A stretch of 64,000 nt of DNA from JAJEAD01 sp965221555 (GCA_965221555.1 OZ244895.1:1550001-1614000), one strand, 5' to 3'. Positions 1 to 9,171 are shown, counted from the first letter of the stretch. The notes: a model not told the origin generated them from the letters alone. Translations and numbers: made by a program.

Positions 1-507
1 CTGGCGGCGTTGCCCGAGCGCCTGCACTGGCGTTTCGATCACGTCGGGGCGGGACCCGCGCGGTCACGGCTCCAGAAGCGGGCGAAGGAGCTCGGAATCG
101 GGTCTCGGGTCCGCTGGCATGGCGCCCTGACCCAGGACGAAGTGATCGAGCGCTATCGAAGCGCGGACATCTTCGTGCTCGCAAGCCGCATCGCCGCGGA
201 CGGCGACCGTGACGGCCTCCCCAACGTGCTGATGGAGGCGCAGAGCCAGGGCCTGCCCTGTGTCGCCACCCGGGTGTCGGCGATCCCGGAGCTGATCGAA
301 CACGGCGTCACGGGTCTGCTCGCTCCGCAGCGCGACCCCGCCGCGCTCACGGAGCACATCGAAGGTCTGATCCGCTCTCCCGAGATGCGTGAGACGCTGG
401 GTCGGGCGGGAAGGCGCAACGTGGCGGCGAACTTCGACATGCGCGCCGGCATAGAGCGGCTGCTCGAGCGCTTTCGCGAAGCGGGTTCGCCGGAGGCGGG
501 ACGCTGA
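1..507 (+). CDS. GT4-family glycosyltransferase, C-terminal part (5' truncated by window edge)
   Basis: The frame is open from base 1 and ends at TGA 505-507, so only the last ~168 residues are seen. They hold the nucleotide-sugar half of a GT-B fold enzyme: GALTQDEVIERYRSADIFVL, then the EX7E-type segment GLPNVLMEAQSQGLPCVAT, and SAIPELIEHGVTGLL. These are hallmarks of retaining glycosyltransferase family 4 (group 1). The acceptor-binding N-terminal domain lies outside the window. Its stop overlaps the start region of the next glycosyltransferase, so the two are probably co-transcribed and translationally coupled. Substrate and product cannot be read from the sequence; a cell-surface glycan or glycolipid is inferred from the neighbours. 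Confidence 0.9.
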   Translation: MAALPERLHWRFDHVGAGPARSRLQKRAKELGIGSRVRWHGALTQDEVIERYRSADIFVLASRIAADGDRDGLPNVLMEAQSQGLPCVATRVSAIPELIEHGVTGLLAPQRDPAALTEHIEGLIRSPEMRETLGRAGRRNVAANFDMRAGIERLLERFREAGSPEAGR

Positions 508-1670
508 GAATCGCCTTCTACGCGCCGCTCAAGGCGCCGACCCACGCCGTGCCCTCGGGAGACCGGCTGATCGCGCGCCTGCTGATGCGCGCGCTGGAAG
601 CGGCGGGACACGAAGTCCGCCTGGCGTCGACCCTGCGCTCGTGGGACGGGGCCGGCGACGGCGCGCGCCAGTCCCGGATCCGTGATCTGGGCTCGCGACT
701 GGCGGAGCGCTTCGTGCGCCAGTTCGGCGCGCGGGGGCGCACGCCACCTCAGTGCTGGTTCACCTACCACCTCTACCACAAGGCGCCGGACTGGGTAGGC
801 CCCCGCGTCGCGGACGCGCTCGGTCTGCCCTACGTCGTGGCGGAGGCATCGGTGGCGCCCCGGCGGGCGGGGGGGCGGTGGGACACCGGGTACCGCGCCT
901 CCCTCGACGCCCTCGCGCGTGCCGACACCGTCATCGCGCTCAACTCGAGCGACCTGCCGGGCCTGCGTGCGGTGCTCGATCGCGAGACGCCGCTCCGGCG
1001 CCTGGCGCCCTTCGTCGATGACGCCGCCTTGCGCCGGGTGAAGCCCCGTCGCGAGGCCGTCGCCGCGGAGCATGCCCTGCCCCGGGACGAGCCGTGGCTG
1101 GTGGCGGTGGCGATGATGCGTGCGGGCAACAAGGAGGACTCGTACCGCTTCCTTGCTCGCGCCCTTGGACGGCTTCTCCACCGGCGCTGGCGAATCCTCG
1201 TCATCGGAGACGGCCCCCGGCGCGCCTCGGTCGAACGCGCCTTCGAGAGCCTGCCGCCTTCGCGATTGTGCTTTGTCGGGGCGATTCCGCAATCCGCGGT
1301 CGCGCCCCTCGTCGCCGCCTGCGATCTCTTCGTGTGGCCGGCGCTGGACGAGCCGCTCGGCATGGCGATGCTGGAGGCCCAGGCGCTCGGGGTTCCCGTG
1401 GTATCGACCCCGACCCGGGGAGTGGGGGACCTGGTGCGCGACGGCGTCACCGGTCTGCTCGTCGCCGACCCCGACCCGGCCCGCTTCGCCCACGCGGTGG
1501 ACGCATTGCTCGGGGACGCGCCCCGGCGTCGCCGCCTGGCCGAGGCCGCGCGCCGCGCGGTGGCGGAGCACCATTCCCTGGGTGTGGCTTCGAAGCAGCT
1601 CGACCGGCATCTTCGCGCGGCCCTTGCCCTTCGCGCCGAGCGCAATCGGGTTGCGGCGGCGTTGTGGTGA
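504..1670 (+). CDS. GT4-family glycosyltransferase
   Basis: About 388 residues, GT-B fold. The C-terminal half has DLFVWPALDEPLGMAMLEAQ and VVSTPTRGVGDLVRDGVTGLL, typical of group 1 retaining glycosyltransferases. The start is awkward. The first clear start codon is GTG 549, but the in-frame sequence upstream reads RIAFYAPLKAPTHAVPSGDR, the expected first beta strand and loop of this family. Translation therefore probably begins near CTG 504, overlapping the TGA 505-507 of the previous gene (CTGA). If GTG 549 were used the Rossmann strand would be lost. The gene ends overlapping the histidine phosphatase start (GTGA at 1667-1670). Acceptor unknown. Confidence 0.85.
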   Translation: MRIAFYAPLKAPTHAVPSGDRLIARLLMRALEAAGHEVRLASTLRSWDGAGDGARQSRIRDLGSRLAERFVRQFGARGRTPPQCWFTYHLYHKAPDWVGPRVADALGLPYVVAEASVAPRRAGGRWDTGYRASLDALARADTVIALNSSDLPGLRAVLDRETPLRRLAPFVDDAALRRVKPRREAVAAEHALPRDEPWLVAVAMMRAGNKEDSYRFLARALGRLLHRRWRILVIGDGPRRASVERAFESLPPSRLCFVGAIPQSAVAPLVAACDLFVWPALDEPLGMAMLEAQALGVPVVSTPTRGVGDLVRDGVTGLLVADPDPARFAHAVDALLGDAPRRRRLAEAARRAVAEHHSLGVASKQLDRHLRAALALRAERNRVAAALW

Positions 1671-2404
1671 AGCCGCTGCGATCGAGAAATCCTGACGTCG
1701 CCGGGCACGACGAAGCCGTGCACCGGGTGCTCATGGTGCGCCACGGCCGCACCGAGTGGAACGAAGCGGGGCGCATCCAGGGCCACACCGACGTGCCCCT
1801 TTGCGACACGGGTCGCGCCCGGCTCCGCGCGGCGCGCATTCCTCTGGCGTATCAGGACTTCGCCTGGCAATCGAGCCCGCTGCGGCGCGCGGTGGAGAGC
1901 GCCGCGCTGCTTGGCGCGCGCAACCTCGAAGTGGATGCCCGCCTGATGGAGATGCACTGGGGCGACTGGGAGGGCGAGACGCGCCCGGAGCTTCGCAAGC
2001 GTCTCGGTGCCCGGATGCGGCGCTTGGAGGCGCGCGGGATCGACTTTCGTCCTGCGGGCGGCGAGTCGCCGCGGGAGCTGACACGGCGCCTGAACGCGTG
2101 GCTGCGCGACATGCGCGCGGGGGGACGGGGCGTTATCGCGGTGACCCACAAGGGAGTCATCCGCGCCGCGCTCGCGCTCGCCACGGGCTGGGATCTGCGC
2201 GGCTCCGCCCCGGTACGTCTCGACTGGGAGCGCGCCCACCTCTTTGCCCTTCGCGATGGGAAGCTCCAGATGGAAGAGATGAACATCGCGCTTCACCCGG
2301 AGCCCGCGAGGGGACGGGACCCCGGAGACCAGGGCGGCAAGCAAGGCCTGGTCGCGCCGGATCGTCCCACCGCGCGCCCGCCCCGGGAGGGCGAGGTCCG
2401 CTGA
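1667..2404 (+). CDS. Histidine phosphatase (phosphoglycerate mutase-like) superfamily protein
   Basis: The catalytic RHG motif appears as VLMVRHGRTEWNEAGRIQGH. The acid/base region is LMEMHWGDWEGETRPE and the second catalytic histidine is in VIAVTHKGVIRAAL. Together they give the standard cofactor-independent phosphohistidine phosphatase fold. GTG 1667 overlaps the upstream TGA; GTG 1718 or ATG 1733 would place the start closer to the usual family N-terminus, so the first ~17-22 residues are uncertain. The last ~45 residues after the fold are low-complexity and charged. Its place between glycosyltransferases suggests it dephosphorylates a sugar phosphate or a lipid-linked intermediate, which is inference. 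Confidence 0.85.
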   Translation: MKPLRSRNPDVAGHDEAVHRVLMVRHGRTEWNEAGRIQGHTDVPLCDTGRARLRAARIPLAYQDFAWQSSPLRRAVESAALLGARNLEVDARLMEMHWGDWEGETRPELRKRLGARMRRLEARGIDFRPAGGESPRELTRRLNAWLRDMRAGGRGVIAVTHKGVIRAALALATGWDLRGSAPVRLDWERAHLFALRDGKLQMEEMNIALHPEPARGRDPGDQGGKQGLVAPDRPTARPPREGEVR

Positions 2405-2420
2405 TGTCGTCCACGCCTCG

Positions 2421-3575
2421 ATGAGCGCCCGGATCCTCATGCACGTGCAGCACCTGCTCGGAATCGGCCACCAGAGCCGGGCCGCCCTCATCGCCCGTGC
2501 GCTCGGCGCCGCCGGCGCGGAGGTGACCTACGTCTCGGGCGGGTTCCCGGTGCCGGGGCTCGATGTGGGCGGGGCCGAGTTCATCCAGCTCCCCCCCGCA
2601 CGCGCCGCGGACCGCCATTATCGCGGGCTCGTAGACGAGGACCTGCGCCCGGTCGGAGAGCGATGGCGACGCGCGCGCCGCGATCGCCTGCTTCGGGTCC
2701 TGGACGAGCGTCGCCCGGACCTGGTGCTTACCGAGACCTATCCCTTCGGCCGCCGGATTCTGCGCTTCGAGCTCCTGCCCCTGCTCGATCGCCTGGCAAC
2801 GGAGCATCCCGCCACGCGCCTCGTCTCGTCGGTGCGCGACATCGTGGAGCGGCGATCGAAGCCCGAACGCGAGCGCGAGTCCCTGGAAGTGGCGCGCTCG
2901 CGCTATCACCGCGTCCTGGTGCACTCCGATCCCGAGGTGGCGCCCTTCGGGATGAGCTTTCCCCATGCGGCCGAGCTCGAGGATCGGATCACCTACACCG
3001 GCTACGTGGCGCCAGACCCCGAGCCGGCGGTGGGAGAGGCGGGACGCGACGAGATCGTGGTCTCGGCGGGAGGGGGCCGGGTGGGCGAGACCCTGCTGCG
3101 CACCGCGATCGCCGCGCGCGCCCTCTCGGCGCACTCCGGGAGAAAGTGGCGGATCCTGGTGGGACCGGACCTGCCGGACGCGGGCCTGCGCCGACTTCGC
3201 GACGGGGCGCCGGCCGGGGTCCGGGTCGAGCGCAACCGACGCGATTTCCCCCACCTGCTCGCGCGCTGCCATGTGTCCATCTCGCAAGCGGGCTACAACA
3301 CCGTGACCGACATCCTTCGCTCCCGGGCCCGCGCGGTGCTCGTGCCCTATGCGGATTCCGGAGAGCGCGAACAGACCCTGAGAGCCGAAATGCTCGATGC
3401 GCGCGGTCTCGCGGTGATGCTCCCCCCCGAGCGTTTGCGCCCCGCGAGCCTTGCCGCGGCTCTCGATGCCGCGGCCGGTCTGCCGCGTGCGCACGGGCCG
3501 CGGATCGACCTCGATGGCGCAAGTCGAAGCGCCGGACTGCTCATCGCGCTCGCGGCCGGAGCACGCGGTGCCTGA
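2421..3575 (+). CDS. GT28-like glycosyltransferase (MurG-type fold, predicted glycosyltransferase family)
   Basis: 384 residues. The N-terminal HVQHLLGIGHQSRAALIARA is the G-x-G-H-x-x-R motif of predicted GT28-type transferases (MurG/UDP-glucuronosyltransferase-like GT-B fold). The C-terminal domain carries IVVSAGGGRVGETLL and the donor-site stretch CHVSISQAGYNTVTDILRSR, matching the S-x-x-G-x-N-T signature of this group. ATG 2421 follows the histidine phosphatase by 16 bp. The 3' end overlaps the deacetylase GTG at 3568. It is the third glycosyltransferase of the operon. Donor and acceptor unknown. Confidence 0.85.
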   Translation: MSARILMHVQHLLGIGHQSRAALIARALGAAGAEVTYVSGGFPVPGLDVGGAEFIQLPPARAADRHYRGLVDEDLRPVGERWRRARRDRLLRVLDERRPDLVLTETYPFGRRILRFELLPLLDRLATEHPATRLVSSVRDIVERRSKPERERESLEVARSRYHRVLVHSDPEVAPFGMSFPHAAELEDRITYTGYVAPDPEPAVGEAGRDEIVVSAGGGRVGETLLRTAIAARALSAHSGRKWRILVGPDLPDAGLRRLRDGAPAGVRVERNRRDFPHLLARCHVSISQAGYNTVTDILRSRARAVLVPYADSGEREQTLRAEMLDARGLAVMLPPERLRPASLAAALDAAAGLPRAHGPRIDLDGASRSAGLLIALAAGARGA

Positions 3576-4335
3576 GCCCGGGTGGCGGAGCCTCGAGGAG
3601 GAGCTCGACGTCTGGGCGCGGGCGGGGCGCTCCGCAACGCTCTGGTGGAGAGACGACGATGCGAGCAGGCCGAGCGAGGCGCTCGAGCGGCTGCTTCGGC
3701 TTCGCTCCCGTTACCGGGTTCCTATTGCGATCGCGGTGATTCCGAGCCACCTCGACTCGCGGCTCGCGCGGAGGCTTGAGCCGGAGGAAGGGGTTTGCGT
3801 GCTGCAACACGGCTATGCCCACCGCAATCACGCGGGGAAGGCCGAGAAGGCGATCGAGCTCGGCGCGCATCGGCCGCGGGAGCGGGTGACGGGCGAGCTG
3901 CGCGCCGGCTTCACGCACCTCGCGTCCTGCTTCGGACCCGGTTTCCTCCCGGTCATGGTGCCGCCCTGGAACCGCATCGCCCCCGGGATGCTGCCCGCGC
4001 TTCCCGCGCTCGGTCTGCGAGGCCTCTCGACCTTCGCCCCCCGCGCGGCGCGCAACCCCGCGCCGGGTCTGCGCCAGGTCAACTGTCACGTGGACCTCAT
4101 CGACTGGCGTGGCGGGCGCACCGGCCGGGACCACGCCGTGCTCGCCCACGAGGTGGCCGGGCACTTGCGCGCGCGCCGGGAAGGACGGGTGGACGCCGAG
4201 GAGCCGACCGGACTGCTTACCCACCATCTCGATCACGACGAATCGTCCTGGAGCTTCCTCGAAGAGTTTCTCGATCGAGTCACCGCACACCCTGGCGTAC
4301 ACTGGCCCGCATCCCGCGAAGTCCTTCTCGACTGA
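3568..4335 (+). CDS. Polysaccharide deacetylase-like (NodB-fold) protein
   Basis: About 255 residues. TLWWRDDDASRPSEALERLL carries the metal/base aspartates typical of the first NodB motif, and VLQHGYAHRNH supplies the H-x(3-4)-H metal-binding motif. MVPPWNRI is the P-P-[WY] motif III. These point to a carbohydrate esterase family 4-like, probably metal-dependent deacetylase. There is no signal peptide, so it may act in the cytoplasm on a lipid-linked or nucleotide-linked glycan. GTG 3568 is preferred: GGAG sits six bases upstream and it overlaps the upstream TGA (GTGCCTGA). ATG 3514 is the alternative but would overlap by 62 bp. Confidence 0.82.
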   Translation: MPEPGWRSLEEELDVWARAGRSATLWWRDDDASRPSEALERLLRLRSRYRVPIAIAVIPSHLDSRLARRLEPEEGVCVLQHGYAHRNHAGKAEKAIELGAHRPRERVTGELRAGFTHLASCFGPGFLPVMVPPWNRIAPGMLPALPALGLRGLSTFAPRAARNPAPGLRQVNCHVDLIDWRGGRTGRDHAVLAHEVAGHLRARREGRVDAEEPTGLLTHHLDHDESSWSFLEEFLDRVTAHPGVHWPASREVLLD

Positions 4336-4573
4336 ACGACGCGCCAGTGCGAGGCGTGGACCTTGGCCGCAACAGCTCTCCGTTCCGCCCGACGAGGACA
4401 CGCAGGTGTCGGCGCCGGCAAGGGCATGCACAGGGTCGGACGCGCCGGCGTAATTGTACCCGGGCGACACTGTCCCGAGCCCGGACGCGCGCTCGATACC
4501 CTCCATGTCGGCAAATGCGCGCCCGCGGCCGTCAATCGCTGACGTAGCGCGGCTGGTACCCTCGTTTCCCGTG

Positions 4574-5074
4574 ATGTACCGCTATCCCCTGGCAAAGCTC
4601 GCGCCCGACTATCTGCGGGCGGGCGTCGGGATCGCGGTGGTGGGCCTGCCGCTTGCCACGCTTGAGCTCTCGGGCGCGGTAAGCGTCGTGCTCGCCGGTC
4701 TTCTCGCGCTCTTTCTCGCATTCGCGGTGCAGAATCTGCTGCAGCAGCTATGCCGGATCGAAATGAACGATACCTCGCTGGTGCTTCGGCCGTGGGGCAC
4801 CCGGATCGAGTGGCGGGAGCTGACGCGCCTGCGTCTCGCCTGGTTCACGGTGCGTCGCGGTGGCAAGCAGGGATGGATGGAGCTCAAAGTGAGCGCCGGG
4901 CGCTCACGGGTGCGGATCGACTCTCGTCTCGAGGGCTTCGACCAGATCGCGTGCCGCGCGGTGGCGGCCGCTCGCGACCAGGGCCTCGATCTCGACCCGG
5001 TGACGCTCGCCAACCTGCGCACCCTGAACCTCGGCCCCGAAGGCGTACCGGAAGCGGGCCGCGAGGGTGAGTGA
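4574..5074 (+). CDS. Small conserved membrane protein of unknown function
   Basis: 166 residues from ATG 4574 (MYRYPLAKLAPDYLRAGVGI). Two adjacent hydrophobic stretches (about residues 16-50) are followed by a soluble domain beginning ILVLRPWGTRIEWREL-like, i.e. a basic, beta-rich segment similar in layout to bacterial PH-like domains. I do not recognise the family. No good Shine-Dalgarno is visible. Its last codons overlap GTG 5067 of the ABC ATPase (GTGAGTGA), so it is coupled to the transporter. The ~238 bp before it (4336-4573), between the deacetylase and this gene, show no feature I can support. Confidence 0.6.
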   Translation: MYRYPLAKLAPDYLRAGVGIAVVGLPLATLELSGAVSVVLAGLLALFLAFAVQNLLQQLCRIEMNDTSLVLRPWGTRIEWRELTRLRLAWFTVRRGGKQGWMELKVSAGRSRVRIDSRLEGFDQIACRAVAAARDQGLDLDPVTLANLRTLNLGPEGVPEAGREGE

Positions 5075-6965
5075 GGATCTCCTCAGCGTGCGAGATCTCG
5101 CGATCGAGTTCCGGCTCGATCGCCTGGGGGTCATCCGCGCCGTCGACGGGGTGAGCTTCCGCGTGCCCGAGGGCGGCACGGTCGCTCTCGTGGGCGAGTC
5201 GGGTTCCGGCAAGTCGGTCATTTCCCAGGCGATCATGGGAATCCTGCCGAGTCCCGCCCGGGTGGCGGGGGGCCGGATTCTCTTCCGGGATCCCGCCGTG
5301 TCCGGGGCCGACGGCGCCGCGTCGGCGCCGGCGGTGGACATCGCCGCCCTCGATCCCGGCGGCGCCGCGATGCGGCGACTGCGTGGCGGACGTATCTCGA
5401 TGATCTTCCAGGAGCCCATGACCTCGCTCTCGCCCCTGCACACGGTGGGCAACCAGATTGCGGAGGCGGCGCTCCTCCACCAGGGGGGCGGCGCCAGGGC
5501 CGCGAGGGAGGGCGCCCGGGACATGCTCGATCGGGTGGGGTTTCCGAATCCGGTCAAGGCGCTCGACAGCTATCCCTTCGAGCTCTCCGGAGGGCTGCGG
5601 CAGCGGGCGATGATCGCGATGGCCCTGGTGTGCCGTCCCGCCCTCCTCATCGCGGACGAACCCACCACCGCGCTCGACGTGACCATCCAGGCCCAGATCC
5701 TCAAGCTCATCCTGGATCTCAAGACCGAGCTCGGAATGGCGGTGCTGCTCATCACCCACGATCTCGGCGTGGTGGCGAACATGGCGGACGAGGTGGTCGT
5801 CGTCTACCACGGACGGGTGATGGAGAGCGGCGGAGTCGCAGACATCTTCGAGAGACCCGGACACCCCTATCTCCGGGCGCTCATGCGCGCGGTGCCGCGC
5901 ATCGGCATGGCGGCGGACGAACGCCTGACCCCGCTTAGGGAGGTTTCGAGGCCGGCGGAGACCGGCGGTGGCGGCCGGCCGACGGAGCCGGGCTCGAGCG
6001 ATGGGGGTCCGCTGCTCGAGGCCCGTCATTTGAGCAAGCGCTTCGCCGCGCGCGCGTCGGGCCTCACCGGAAGGGGCGCGCGCGGGACCCTGCTCGCTCT
6101 GGACGATGTGAGCTTGAGCATCGGGCGGGGCGAGTGCGTGGGGCTGGTGGGGGAGAGCGGATGCGGCAAGACAACCTTCTCGAAGGTCCTGATGCGCGCG
6201 CTCGGAGCCGATGCGGGCGAAGTGAGGTACCGCAGCGGAGACACCGAGGTGTCCCTCCTGGATCTGGAGGGGCCGGAGCTCGTTTCCTTCCGCAAAAAGA
6301 TGCAGTACGTGTTTCAGGATCCGATGAGCGCGCTCAATCCCCGCATGACGGTGTTCGACATCGTGAGCGAGCCGCTCGTCATCCACGGGATCGGAGACCG
6401 GCCGCAGCGCATCGAGGCCGTGAAGGAGCTCATGCACCTCGTGGGCCTCGACCCGCGCTTCTTGTCCCGATATCCCCACAGCTTCTCCGGCGGCCAGCGC
6501 CAGCGCATCGGCATCGCGCGCGCACTCGCGCTGAACCCCGAGCTCCTCATCTGCGACGAGCCGGTATCCGCCCTCGATGTTTCCGTGCAGGCGCAGGTAC
6601 TCAACCTGCTCAAGGACCTCCAGAGCGCGCTCGGGCTCACCTACCTCTTCGTCTCCCACAACCTCGCGGTGGTCGACTACATGGCCGACCGCATCGCGGT
6701 CATGTGCGCCGGGCGTCTGGTGGAGGTCGCCCCCCGCGAGCGCCTCTTCGGGAACCCGGTGCATCCTTACACGCGCGCCCTGCTCGCGGCGGTGCCGCGC
6801 GTGGACCCGCATCGGCGACTCGACCTCTCCGCCCTGATGGAGGGCAAGGTTTCCGACCCGGCCGAGTGGCCGCCCCCCTTTCGCGCCTCGGAGGGGGAGC
6901 GCCCGGACCTGGTGGAGCTCGACGCCGGCCACTTCGTGCGCGCGGTGCCGGGACAAGTGGGATGA
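5067..6965 (+). CDS. Fused two-domain ABC transporter ATPase, peptide/nickel (Opp/Yej) type
   Basis: 632 residues with two complete ABC domains, fused as in YejF or DppDF-type fusions. Domain 1: Walker A GESGSGKS, Q-loop MIFQEPMTSLSPL, signature LSGGLRQR, Walker B LLIADEPTTALD. Domain 2: Walker A GESGCGKT, Q-loop VFQDPMSALNP, signature FSGGQRQRIGIARAL, Walker B LLICDEPVSALD. Both domains keep the H-loop (ITHD, VSHN). The C-terminal extension of each domain has the HPYLRAL/HPYTRALL oligopeptide-transporter motif. It energises import through the permeases at 9172 and 10167 with the binding protein at 7166. GTG 5067 overlaps the previous stop. Confidence 0.93.
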   Translation: MSEDLLSVRDLAIEFRLDRLGVIRAVDGVSFRVPEGGTVALVGESGSGKSVISQAIMGILPSPARVAGGRILFRDPAVSGADGAASAPAVDIAALDPGGAAMRRLRGGRISMIFQEPMTSLSPLHTVGNQIAEAALLHQGGGARAAREGARDMLDRVGFPNPVKALDSYPFELSGGLRQRAMIAMALVCRPALLIADEPTTALDVTIQAQILKLILDLKTELGMAVLLITHDLGVVANMADEVVVVYHGRVMESGGVADIFERPGHPYLRALMRAVPRIGMAADERLTPLREVSRPAETGGGGRPTEPGSSDGGPLLEARHLSKRFAARASGLTGRGARGTLLALDDVSLSIGRGECVGLVGESGCGKTTFSKVLMRALGADAGEVRYRSGDTEVSLLDLEGPELVSFRKKMQYVFQDPMSALNPRMTVFDIVSEPLVIHGIGDRPQRIEAVKELMHLVGLDPRFLSRYPHSFSGGQRQRIGIARALALNPELLICDEPVSALDVSVQAQVLNLLKDLQSALGLTYLFVSHNLAVVDYMADRIAVMCAGRLVEVAPRERLFGNPVHPYTRALLAAVPRVDPHRRLDLSALMEGKVSDPAEWPPPFRASEGERPDLVELDAGHFVRAVPGQVG

Positions 6966-7013
6966 GAGCCGGCGCTCGGAAATCGCTTCGATTCCAGGCG
7001 CGCCTCATTATTG

Positions 7014-7190
7014 CCCGGATGTTTCAACGATTTCCTGCCGCGGACACCGATATGCGGGCGCTTGCGGGCCGTACTCCCTCGCGCCGCTTCGACTTCGTGT
7101 CGGCTGCGACCTGCGCGTCTTTCGGTCCGTGCTTCCTGCGGTCGCGGCATCTTGGCGCCCTCGCCATGAAAATCGGTGAAACATCCGGGC
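7014..7190 (-). repeat. Intergenic repeat family, near full-length copy (inverted relative to copies at 37447 and 62912)
   Basis: One end reads CCCGGATGTTTCAACGATTT, the other AAATCGGTGAAACATCCGGG, giving near-perfect inverted termini. The core CTTCGACTTCGTGTCGGCT and TTTCGGTCCGTGC is shared, in reverse complement, with the copies at 37447, 39799 and 62912. About 177 bp. It sits within the ABC operon between the ATPase and the binding protein, and its right end overlaps the ATG and first codons of the binding protein. Confidence 0.85.
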
Positions 7191-9073
7191 TTGCCTTCTT
7201 GGGCGTGCTGCTCGGGGCGCTCGCATTCGCTTCCTCCGCCGCCGAGTACGTCGAGACGCCCTGGTTTGTGGAAGCGGTGGCGGCGGGCGTGCTGCCTCCG
7301 GTCGCCGAGCGCCTGCCGGAGCGCCCGAGCGTGGTCGATCTCGGCGAAGACGGCCGGGCAATCGGGCGTCATGGTGGGGAGCTGCGGATGCTCTCGGGCC
7401 GCGAGAAGGACGTGCGCATGCTGGTGGTCTACGGCTACGCGCGCCTCGTGGCCTACGATCGGAGCTTTGCGCTGATCCCCGACCTGCTCGAATCCTATGA
7501 GGTCGACAAGGGCCGCGTCTTCACCCTGCGCCTGCGCCCGGGACTGCGCTGGTCGGACGGCCATCTCGTGAGCGCGGAGGACTTCCGCTACTTCTGGGAG
7601 GACATCGCCGGCAACGAGACCCTCGCCCCCTTCGGCCCCGCCCGCGCACTGCGGGTGAAGGGGCTTCCCGCGCGCTTCGAGGTGCTGGACGAGTACACGG
7701 TCCGGTACTCGTGGGACGAGCCGAATCCCTTCTTCCTCCCCGCGCTTGCCGGGGCGCGACCCGAGCCGATACTCGCGCCGGCGCACTACTTGCGGCGATT
7801 CCACGCCCGCTATACCGACGAGGCGGAGCTTGCGGCGCTCGCGAAGGCGGAGGGGCGGCGCAACTGGGGCGCGGTGCACATCAACCGCTTCCGTCCCTAC
7901 AAGAACACCAACCCGGAGCTTCCCACCCTTCAGCCCTGGGTCAACACCACCCGGGCGCCCTCGCAGCGCTACGTGTTCGAGCGCAATCCCTTCTACCACC
8001 GGGTGGACGGGGAGGGCCGGCAGCTTCCCTACATCGACCGGGTGGTGTTCAACATCGCCGACGGCAAGCTGATTCCGGCGAAGGCGGGAGCGGGGGAGAC
8101 GGATCTGCAGGCGCGGCACCTCGCCTTCGGCGATTACCCCTACCTCAAGCAGGGGGAGGAGCGTTCCGGATATCGGGTGCGCCTGTGGGACACCACCAAG
8201 GGGGCGCACATCGCGCTGTTCCCGAATCTCAACGTGGAAGACGAAACCTGGCGCGCACTGGTGCGCGACGCGCGCTTTCGTCGCGCGCTCTCGCTCGGGA
8301 TCGATCGGGAAGAGATCAACTACGTCATCTACTACGGCCTCGCGCGCGAGGGCAACGACTCCGTGCTGCCGGGCTCCGCGCTCTACCGGCCGGAGTACCG
8401 GGAGCGCTGGGCCGCCTACGATCTCGCCGCCGCCGGCGCCCTGCTGGACGAGCTCGGCCTCAAGGCGCGCGACTCCGACGGTACCCGCCTGCTCCCGGAC
8501 GGAAGGCGCATGGAGATCATCGTGGAGACCGCGGGCGAGGACACCGAGCAGAGCGATGTGCTGGAGCTTGTCCAGAGCACCTGGGCCGAGCTCGGGATAA
8601 GGACGTTCACCAAGCCGCTACAGCGAGAGGTGCTGCGCAACCGGATCTTCTCCGGGAAGACCCTGATGTCGGTGTGGAGCGGCATGGAGAACGGCGTGCC
8701 GAACGCGGGCATGAGTCCGCACGAGCTCGCGCCGACGAGCCAGGTGCAGCTCCAGTGGCCGAAGTGGGGCCAGTATGTCGAGTCCGGGGGCGAGGTCGGC
8801 GAGGCGGTGGACCTGCCCGAGGCCCGGGCCCTGGCCGCGCTCAATGAGGAGTGGAAGACCGGACCCCCGGCCCTGCGCCGAGAGGCGATCTGGCACGAGA
8901 TGCTCGCCATCCGCGCGGAGCAGGTCTTCACGCTGGGCATCGTCGCCGGGGTGCCGCAGCCGGTGGTGATCAGTCGACGCCTGCGCAACGTGCCCGAGAA
9001 GGGCGCCTACAACTGGGAGCCGGGCGCCTACTTCGGCATCTACCGTCCGGACACTTTCTGGTTCGATGACTGA
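7166..9073 (+). CDS. ABC transporter substrate-binding protein, family 5 (peptide/oligosaccharide type)
   Basis: About 635 residues. Residues ~8-24 (GLAFLGVLLGALAFASSAA) form a signal-peptide core with a plausible AXA cleavage, so the protein is periplasmic. The SBP_bac_5 fold is marked by LRLRPGLRWSDGHLVSAEDF and by FRRALSLGIDREEIN. It should deliver ligand to the permeases immediately downstream. ATG 7166 lies inside the terminal inverted repeat of the 7014-7190 element, which therefore encodes residues 1 to about 7 (MKIGETS). In-frame TTG or GTG codons just downstream would leave a signal peptide with no positive charge. Ligand unknown; large family-5 proteins of this length bind peptides or complex opines/saccharides. 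Confidence 0.9.
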   Translation: MKIGETSGLAFLGVLLGALAFASSAAEYVETPWFVEAVAAGVLPPVAERLPERPSVVDLGEDGRAIGRHGGELRMLSGREKDVRMLVVYGYARLVAYDRSFALIPDLLESYEVDKGRVFTLRLRPGLRWSDGHLVSAEDFRYFWEDIAGNETLAPFGPARALRVKGLPARFEVLDEYTVRYSWDEPNPFFLPALAGARPEPILAPAHYLRRFHARYTDEAELAALAKAEGRRNWGAVHINRFRPYKNTNPELPTLQPWVNTTRAPSQRYVFERNPFYHRVDGEGRQLPYIDRVVFNIADGKLIPAKAGAGETDLQARHLAFGDYPYLKQGEERSGYRVRLWDTTKGAHIALFPNLNVEDETWRALVRDARFRRALSLGIDREEINYVIYYGLAREGNDSVLPGSALYRPEYRERWAAYDLAAAGALLDELGLKARDSDGTRLLPDGRRMEIIVETAGEDTEQSDVLELVQSTWAELGIRTFTKPLQREVLRNRIFSGKTLMSVWSGMENGVPNAGMSPHELAPTSQVQLQWPKWGQYVESGGEVGEAVDLPEARALAALNEEWKTGPPALRREAIWHEMLAIRAEQVFTLGIVAGVPQPVVISRRLRNVPEKGAYNWEPGAYFGIYRPDTFWFDD

Positions 9074-9171
9074 GACGCCGCTGCAATCCACCAGGACGCT
9101 TCACCGGCGTGGGCAAGCGGCGCGGCGGGGGATGATGCCGCTGCGGGCCCTGAGCGCCGAGGGCTGACGCC

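Noticed and set aside
153..2491. Long minus-strand open frames opposite the glycosyltransferase genes
   Set aside because: They lack known motifs and are artefacts of high GC opposite well-recognised plus-strand genes.
6134..7165. Very long open frame that would fuse extra sequence to the binding protein
   Set aside because: It is the out-of-frame shadow of the ABC ATPase plus the repeat; a signal peptide begins at 7166.
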